Program-made: the position numbers and the translations under genes | The notes under the pieces: generated by a model | Told to the model about the DNA's origin: nothing | Seen by the model: only the letters and a program-made list of their open reading frames with translations | Database searches by the model: none | In this document: one piece after another, positions 57,558 to 64,000 of the stretch | Position numbering within the stretch: the first letter of the stretch is position 1 | How the letters are laid out: each line of letters begins with the position of its first letter | DNA from: Colocasia esculenta | Lineage: Eukaryota > Streptophyta > Magnoliopsida > Alismatales > Araceae | Direction of reading: 5' to 3' | Assembly (NCBI GenBank): GCA_014218235.1 | Contig: CM024766.1 | Location: forward strand, 19,627,346 to 19,691,345 | DNA: 64,000 nucleotides

Positions 57558-60500
57558 TGTCACGCCCCTCCAATTTAGCAGCGGAATAAATCGGAGGGAG
57601 ACGCGAACAACGAGTATGGTAACGACAATTGCGCATACTTTCGCAAACATCAGAGCATCTAATGAACAATAATTGAAATAACACTTGATTTCATTATAAA
57701 ATCACTAAGACCATTACAACCGCTAATTCGGAGTCAATACATAGGGCTCAATGACGTCATTACATTGAAAAGAAATCTAAAGCAATAACTACTAGACTCC
57801 ATGGTACTAAGGTAACTTCATGAGTTGACTCCAGGTCGCTCATCACTCTGGTCCTGTCCCATTGGTGTGTGTGACGTCAGAGTCCGACTTACCTGAGGCA
57901 CACAAGACAAATAACGAAGGGTGAGCGATAACGCCCAGTAGGACTTAAATCTCAATAGTCAAGCAGGCTTTAAATAATTAATTCATTAAATGGCAGAGTA
58001 ACTAATGATAGAGAGAGTCATGTAAAGTTGTGAACGTAATAGCACAAGTAACATGGTGCAGATAACAGACGAATCAGGTATAGCACGATGGTTAAAGTCG
58101 AGTCGCGATAGGAAACAAAAATAACACGATGGCACATAGCGTCAACGTCCAGCAATATCAAGCAACATGTATAGCAAGGAGAGAGAAAGTAGTTGGCCAT
58201 ATAGAGAGTAAATTGCACTTTGATTGATTTTCCTATCAATCGAAATAGTATAGCACTTTTGATTAACTTCCGTCAATCGAAATAGTAATGGCACTTTGGT
58301 TATCCGTAGATAGCCGAGAGAGAGAACATAGCACTTTTGTTGTCAATAGACAATGAGAGAATATATCACTTTGTGTTGATTGTCTTAGATTAATCTTGAT
58401 AGTATGGCACTTGGATGTAATGCTGACATCCTGATCATTTAACTCCTGCGGACAAATGGCACTTTCGGGCGCTCCCCCCAGGACCTGATCGGGCCCTATT
58501 GCGCTGGCATTGGTTATATTGTTTATCTTTAGACAATCAATTAATGGCCAATTTGAGAGTACCAAGAAATAGATAAGAGCACTAGATGAATAGATGGGAT
58601 AGTAGAGTGAACGTGAATAGATGAGGGAGTAGAGTATAGATGAGAGCTAGTGGACATTGCACGTAATACGTCGAGTAACCAGGCGGTAGTAACAGTTGCA
58701 CAACACACGCACTTGGTGTTGGTAGTCAGGTGGAAATTCACGACCCTACCACTGGCCATGTTAAGCACAGGTCCAGAGGTCCGGCGTGATTCAAGACGAG
58801 AGTGAACTTCTAATAGCCGTTTGGATCATATCGATCCCTAAAGGTGTAATGGGTGTTAGGGTACAACCGGCTCGTCGACCATGTGGGAATCCATGATCAG
58901 AGGAGACTTACGGAGGCCTTGTGCAAGGGTTCACTAGTCCGGCGAAAGGAATATCCGACGGAGAGTTCACCACAAGCCAAGTAAAGTGTGTATATAAAAC
59001 AGGTGCTTGACGTTCTAGAGGAATTCTAGAACAGTGGAGTGTCGGTAACGGTATATAAACAACGCAAGAAACGAATACAAGTCCTTCAAAATAGGGCAAT
59101 TAATATATGTGATTGCAATAATTTACCAGATACATTATGAGATAATTTATGCCAGATTTCAGCCATATATGGATGGTTCATGTGTGTGCATGTGTAAGAG
59201 AAATCATAGATAGAAAAGAAGTCATGAATATGTGATTTAAAGCATTCAATATGGCTCCAATTTAAAACATGTGTTTTTACTGCGTGTATGACTGTTAAAA
59301 AGGCGTAATAAATTTTATGGGTTTTCATGCAAAATCCTGTGAACGCGACGTAGGCCATTAAGGGTAGCGACAGGGTCAGGGCAGATCGCGACAAGGCCTG
59401 AAAAGGGTCGCGACAGGCTTGTCGGTTCGGGCAGTCAGGTCGTGACGGGGTTGCATGAGGGTTGCGACGGTCAGGTCAGCAGATCACGACGACAGGCGCT
59501 GTCGCGATCAGATCGCGACAGAGCGCTCTGTCGCGACGACCCTTGTGAACGCGGCCTATCGGGCCGTCGCGTTCACAGGGTCTGCGCCTGAGCCTGACAG
59601 GGTTCTGATCTGTCTTGGATTGCGATCTAGAAACTTGCCTTTTTGACACAGGGTAGTTCAGAAAATCATAACTAATTGTATAGTCAACAAAAAATCATGA
59701 AACTAGGGTCAAATGAAACTAGACATGCGAGAGTACTTCCAGTAAATAGGAATTAGAGAGAGGGCATGGTTTGAACATGTTTCAAGCATGAACAATAACG
59801 AGTAACACAGAACATGATACAGAGAGCAAGATTGATTTAATTCTAGCAACATGCTCAACAAAAATTAGGGCTTTCAGGGGCAAAAGATCCCTAACAACAT
59901 GAAGTGTCTACAGTAAAAATTTCGTATCATGGATGAAGTGTACATGGAGATATGATTCAAACATGATGACTCGGGGTTATCATGTTTGCAGAACTTCTAA
60001 AATAAAAAACAAAAGATTGGCTCAATGAAAAATTTGGAAACAAGAGGGCTTTTGTTCCTGGTGATTGGAACTACCTATAGACGGATTTGATTGGTTTTGC
60101 TTGTGAGAATGCCTACCTTTAGTCGTTTTACTCTTCTAGGGATAAAACTTGAAGAACAAAGGAAGATGCTTGAGAGAGCCTTCCCCACGAATTCTCCTTC
60201 TCCTTGGCCTTCTCTCCACGTCTAGAGAGCCCCAGCAAATTTCAGGGCCGACCATGGAGAGTTAAGAGAGTATTTAAGCTAGTAAGGGTCCCTATTCCTT
60301 CTACTACTCAAATTTCTCTTTAATTACGAGATTTCCTAACTCCTTCTTCCTTCCTTTCTTTCCAACATCTATTTGGGTTAGGATGGGAGCCAAATTCGTG
60401 GCCAACCTATTAGGGTAGGTTTAGGAATCCAATCCTAATTCAAACTAGCTATTTAATGTATAAATATCTCTTTTCGATTTTAGTAATATTCTAGTTACAA

Positions 60501-61060
60501 ATTTTGGTTATTTCTCTATTATTCCTCTTTTTAAAATCTCTATTTTAGCCCACTTATTTTTAATGGGTCAATATAGCAAAGCCCATCACTTAATAGAATT
60601 TAACTTATGGGAATTTCCCTTTTTAATTGGAGAATAATAGAGTTTTGGATTTTTATTACATTTTCTCATTTGAATTTATTCATGGCCATGAGAGGTCCAT
60701 TGATCAAATTTCTCATGATGGATTATCAATACATATTGTTAAAGTCTACCCATTATTTGACTTTTAATTATTAATCCACTTGGCTCATAAAATAATGGGT
60801 TTTTCGAATTATCCCTTGATTACAATAATAAGTCACCTAAATTCTAAAAACCCGGTCGAATTATTTTTCTATGCCCCAATTTCTTAATGGGTCATTAGGG
60901 AATATTCTTTAAAGTATAACTTTATTTTTACAAAATTTTTATATATGTTTTTACGCATGTGATAATGATGCGTATCATTTAACTAGTTTAAATTTTTATT
61001 AATTGACAAAATTTCCATTTTATCTATAATTTTTAATTAATGATATTTTGGGGTATTACA
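57558..61060 (-). repeat. Solo LTR H, Ty3/gypsy, reverse orientation
   Basis: On the + strand it runs TGTCACGCCCC to GGGTATTACA (3503 bases). Reversed, it opens TGTAATACCCC and closes GGGCGTGACA, closely matching TE1's LTR ends (TGTAGCACCCC, GGGACGTGACA). It also contains a TCGCG cluster (59345-59600) at the equivalent place. No primer site or gag adjoins it. Flanks are TGCCG (57553-57557) and TGCTA (61061-61065). Confidence 0.82.
59345..59600 (-). repeat. TCGCG palindrome cluster in solo LTR H
   Basis: About ten TCGCGA or GTCGCG words. It includes a perfect 24-base palindrome at 59513-59536 (TCGCGACAGAGC plus its complement) and a hairpin at about 59543-59576 with 9-base arms (GTGAACGCG/CGCGTTCAC). 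Confidence 0.88.
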
Positions 61061-61166
61061 TGCTAAGCTTGCTTCTTCGCTCAACAAGTGGTTGCTCTTC
61101 CACGGCAATAGGTCTGGCGTTTGCCCTAGACCTGGCACCACGGCGAGGCATCTGCTTGGGGGCCAT
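61061..61166 (-). pseudogene. Element E 3' ORF, start exon-like N-terminus right of H
   Basis: The ATG at 61166 opens MAPKQMPRRGARSRANARP, a basic head, and runs to the H boundary. The reading continues at 57557 after H, with a frame change. The start is chosen because it is the first ATG after the non-coding gap and because the head is followed by the Ser-rich segment typical of these ORFs. Confidence 0.6.
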
Positions 61167-62828
61167 GGATGCAGAGATGATGGAGAGCAGGGTGTCGATG
61201 TAGATGGTGGGAGGAGGAAGGAGACAGAGATGGAATGGAGGAGGGAAGACGATGGAGGTCCAACTGTTTTCAAAGGAAAAAGGGGGCCATGGGGTTTTGA
61301 AGGGGTTCTGGGGGTATAGTGGCCGCAGGAACAACCATCCTAAACCGGCATCCATACCTGAACCGCCTAGATAGGGGTATGTGTCAACACTAGAAGAGGT
61401 TAGTATCGACCTGGGCTGGACTGTGTCGACACTAGATGGAAGTAGTGTCGACCTGGCCTGAAGAGACTTGAGTGTTTGAGCATGGGAAAAATTTGTGAGT
61501 TTTGGGATATCTTTAATATGATCAATATGGATGGAATTAGCATTTCAATGATTTTTAAGAGGCCAAAGAATTCAGTTGTCATAATTCTTGAAAAAATGCA
61601 ACAAACTTCAAGGTTTACACAACAGCCAGCAGGATATATTCATTAAATGACTTGAACCAGTAAAATGATAGTTTGAGGGATATAGGACATTCAACAATCA
61701 ATACAAACTACCATACTTTCCAAATCCAATAAAATGAAAATATCTTTTAGATTGAAATCAAGTGTGATGAAGATAAACACCTTTAAAACAAATTGATGAT
61801 AGAGAAAGATGGTTATTTAAAGCAATTCTCCTTGGATAGTTTTGTGTTTTTAATCAAACTATCAAATGTAGTAAATCTTGTTCACTCAAGAACTAATGCT
61901 TTTTACACACCATAGTTCCTGGATACTAGAGATTTACTCATTATCTAGTTTCAAGGGGCAAATGACAACCTTTTACATGGAAATATACGTTTATCAGACG
62001 CCAATATTTTCAGTTACTCAGTCACCATAAAAAATATAGAGCATATTTTTTTTTATTCTTGATTTTGAACCCCTTTGAACAGAGATAGAAAAAATACCTC
62101 ATGACATACATGGCACTTCATTCATTGTGAAGGTTTGTAGTTTCTCAGTATTTGTGCCATTGCTCTGTTGAATATCAAGTGTAAGGAGAAATTTATAAAC
62201 TTGAAACCATTTATCTCACATCAGTTGCAAAAAAAATGTTTAACTTCAATGCACACATTATCCTTCAGTCTGTGAAAGAGATTTGAATTTCTGTAGTCTT
62301 GAAGAGTATAGTTGAGAGTTGATTTTGAAAAAATGTAGTAGATCACTCAAAGGATCATTTTGAGGTTCTAGACAACTCAATGAGGACATCATGCAAGGAA
62401 GTTGTTGTAATTCAAGAAGAGTTTTGAATTTTGCAAAAGAAATGAGTTGTGATTCTTTAGCTCCCCCTGAGATGATGATTCCAACAACTTTTCATCAAAT
62501 AAAGATGTGCAAGCATATTGAAATCAGAAATGATTCTCTTTGAACAACAAAAGCTCCCCTCAACAATTGCATATTCATTTCTGGTACTTGGCGGAGACAT
62601 ATACTCACGCATAGTGAAAGTGTCCAGACAAGCAGAACTTGTCCTTCTTCAAGTCACCATTTGATATACCAAGAAGTTCAACACAATGTGAGTTGAAGAA
62701 TTATTGTCAAAAAGAAATGAAGTGGAATTGTGAGAGATGTAACAATGTGAATCAAGGAAGCAAAGAAGAATAATAAACAATGACTCCCCCTCAGAATATG
62801 CCTAAACACTCAACCCAAATGAGAGAGA
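61167..62828 (-). other. Element E gap between pol and 3' ORF
   Basis: Stop-rich in all frames and AT-rich. It holds four GTCGAC-like motifs at 61379-61455 that match the LTR array motif, and one structured module (62583-62672). No gene is seen. Confidence 0.6.
62583..62672 (-). repeat. Structured 90-base module, copy 4 (in element E)
   Basis: 'ggtacttggcggag' to 'gatataccaag', close to copy 1 in F. The hairpins GACAAG/CTTGTC (loop cagaa) and TCAC/GTGA and the outer CTTGG/CCAAG are all kept. It lies about 160 bases downstream of the pol stop. Confidence 0.75.
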
Positions 62829-64000
62829 TCAAGAAGATGGACATTTGCAAAGACCAAGCTCTCTCCTCAATGATGAAAATCTACTGTCAGGAAGAGGTTT
62901 AGTAAAGATGTCAGCAATTTGTTGTCAGTTTCAATGAAGGGGAGTTCAAAGGATTTCTTTGCTACCTCATCTCTCAAGAAATGATGCCTAATTTCAATGT
63001 TTTGTTCTGGAATGCTGAATTGGGTTTTTAGACAGATTTATGGCACTTGTGTTGTCACAAAGAATGGGAACACAACCTAACTCTTGGTTGTAATCGAGAA
63101 GTTGATGTTTCACCCAAAGAATTTGAGTGCCAAATCTACCAGCTGCAACATACTCAGCCTCTGCAGTTGACAGAGCAACTGAATGTTGCTTTTTAGAAGC
63201 CCAAGAGATTAGGCACCCACCTAAGTACAAACACAAGCCACTTGTGCTTTTTCTATCAAGTTTACACCCAGCATAATCAGCATCACAATAGGCAATCAAA
63301 TCTAACTTACAACCAGCAGGATACCAAATTCCAAGATCACATGTTCCAACAAGATATTTAAAGATTCGTTTAACAGCTAACATGTGACTTTCTTTTAGAT
63401 TAGCTGAAATCTAGCACACAAGCACACACTAAACTGAATGTCAGGTCTAGAAGTAGTGAGATAGAGTAGAGAACCAATCATACCTCTGTATGTCTTTGGG
63501 TCTACTGACTTACTAAGTGAGTCTTCTTCTAGTTTAGCATTAATTGCAATGGGTGTGCTTGAATGCTTGAGGTTCTGGAAGTCAAACCTTTTCAGAAGTT
63601 CTTTGATATTTGGTTTGACTTATGAAGATCCCCTCACTGGTTTGGTAATCTGCAATCCCAAGAAAAATTTTAAGTCTCCCATTAAACTCATTTCAAATTC
63701 ATTTTCATTTGGTTTGCAAACTCAGTGCACATGCTCTTATTGGTTGATCCAAATATTATGTCATCAACATAAATTTGGACTGTAATTATTTGATTTTTGA
63801 TAGTTTTTGTGAACAGGGTTTGATCAACATTACCTCTAGAAAATCCTTTTTCAAGCAGAAAAGAACTCAAACGGCATATCAAGCTCTTGGAGCTTGTTTA
63901 AGACCATAAAGAGCCTTATGAAGCTTAAAAACATGATTAGGATGTTTTTCATTTTCAAAGCCCGGAGGTTGTTCAACAAAAACATTTTCTTTTATAAACC
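62829..64000 (-). pseudogene. pol: Element E pol C-terminus: RT end and RNase H (Ty1/copia), cut by window edge
   Basis: Reverse transcriptase motifs lie at 63688-63882 (VQIYVDDIIFGSTNKS, the catalytic YVDD box) and RT/RNase H connection at about 63440-63540 (YRGMIGSLLYLTTSRPDI). RNase H is at 62994-63383 (YCDADYAGCKLDRKSTSG, WASKKQHSVALSTAEAEYV, CDNTSAINLSKNPIQHSRTK). After a one-base loss the frame continues with IEIRHHFLRDEVAKKSFE to KPLPDSRFSSLRRELGLC and a TGA at 62829-62831. At least two other breaks occur, near 63390 and 63680. It is much better preserved than C's pol. The remainder lies to the right. Confidence 0.88.

Larger units (their letters stand above)
45199..64000 (-). mobile_element. 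Element E: Sire-type Ty1/copia, interrupted by F and H, runs off the window
   Basis: In reading order from the right edge it has pol (RT and RNase H ends), a gap with one structured module, a 3' ORF (61166 down to about 55750), a 3' untranslated end, and a 3' LTR. F splits its 3' end and H splits its 3' ORF. Its 5' LTR, gag, and most of pol lie outside the window. Confidence 0.85.

Noticed and set aside
50329..62672. Reading the 90-base module as a tRNA or tRNA-derived SINE because it ends in 'taccaa' and contains 'ttcaaatca'
   Set aside because: No convincing A box or cloverleaf can be drawn, there is no A-rich or T-rich tail, and no target duplication flanks the copies.

Overview
This window is repeat-rich flowering-plant DNA. 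It is built almost entirely from nested LTR retrotransposons, and I see no convincing host gene, tRNA or rRNA. The evidence is the presence of tRNA-iMet primer binding sites (TGGTATCAGA), polypurine tracts, long TG...CA terminal repeats, Ty3/gypsy gag domains of Del/Tekay and Tat type, and Ty1/copia gag-pol of the Sire/Maximus type with an extra 3' ORF. Species cannot be assigned from the sequence.

Left block (1-20879, elements on the + strand). TE1 (1-5613) is a gag-only Ty3/gypsy element whose 3.7-kb LTR is longer than its 1.6-kb internal region. It appears to sit inside an older LTR of its own family (5614-7949). That LTR lies inside TE2 (7950-19748), an LTR-gag-LTR-gag-LTR dimer of a second Del-like gag-only family. 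TE2 in turn interrupts a Sire-type LTR (remnant 19749-20224), which lies in another gypsy LTR fragment (20225-20879). This gives about five levels of nesting.

Middle block (20880-45198). Element C is a decayed Sire-type copia on the - strand (20880 to about 42900). It has a 3' LTR, a 3' ORF region and a broken gag-pol, but no recognisable 5' LTR. Element D (26323-37208, - strand) is a Tat-like gypsy element with both LTRs and a CTAGG target-site duplication, inserted in C's 3' ORF. D keeps a broken gag but shows no pol. The stretch 43076-45198 holds retroelement debris, including a gypsy integrase piece.

Right block (45199-64000). Element E is another - strand Sire-type copia that runs off the right edge. 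Its 3' region carries two insertions: element F (47278-55722), a pol-less Sire-type element with two LTRs, and H (57558-61060), a solo gypsy LTR in reverse orientation.

The most unusual signal is structural. The LTRs and leaders of several unrelated families contain arrays of short inverted repeats. In E and F about ten consecutive units have different but complementary arms (GAGT/ACTC, GAGC/GCTC, TGGAG/CTCCA, TCTAGAG/CTCTAGA) around a near-constant loop, which is the pattern expected of conserved RNA hairpins. A separate module of about 90 bp, with a covarying hairpin, recurs four times in the 3' regions of E and F. CpG-rich TCGCG hairpin arrays are shared by Del-like and Tat-like elements. 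Many differences between near-identical copies are single-base indels in homopolymers, so some frameshifts may be sequencing errors.
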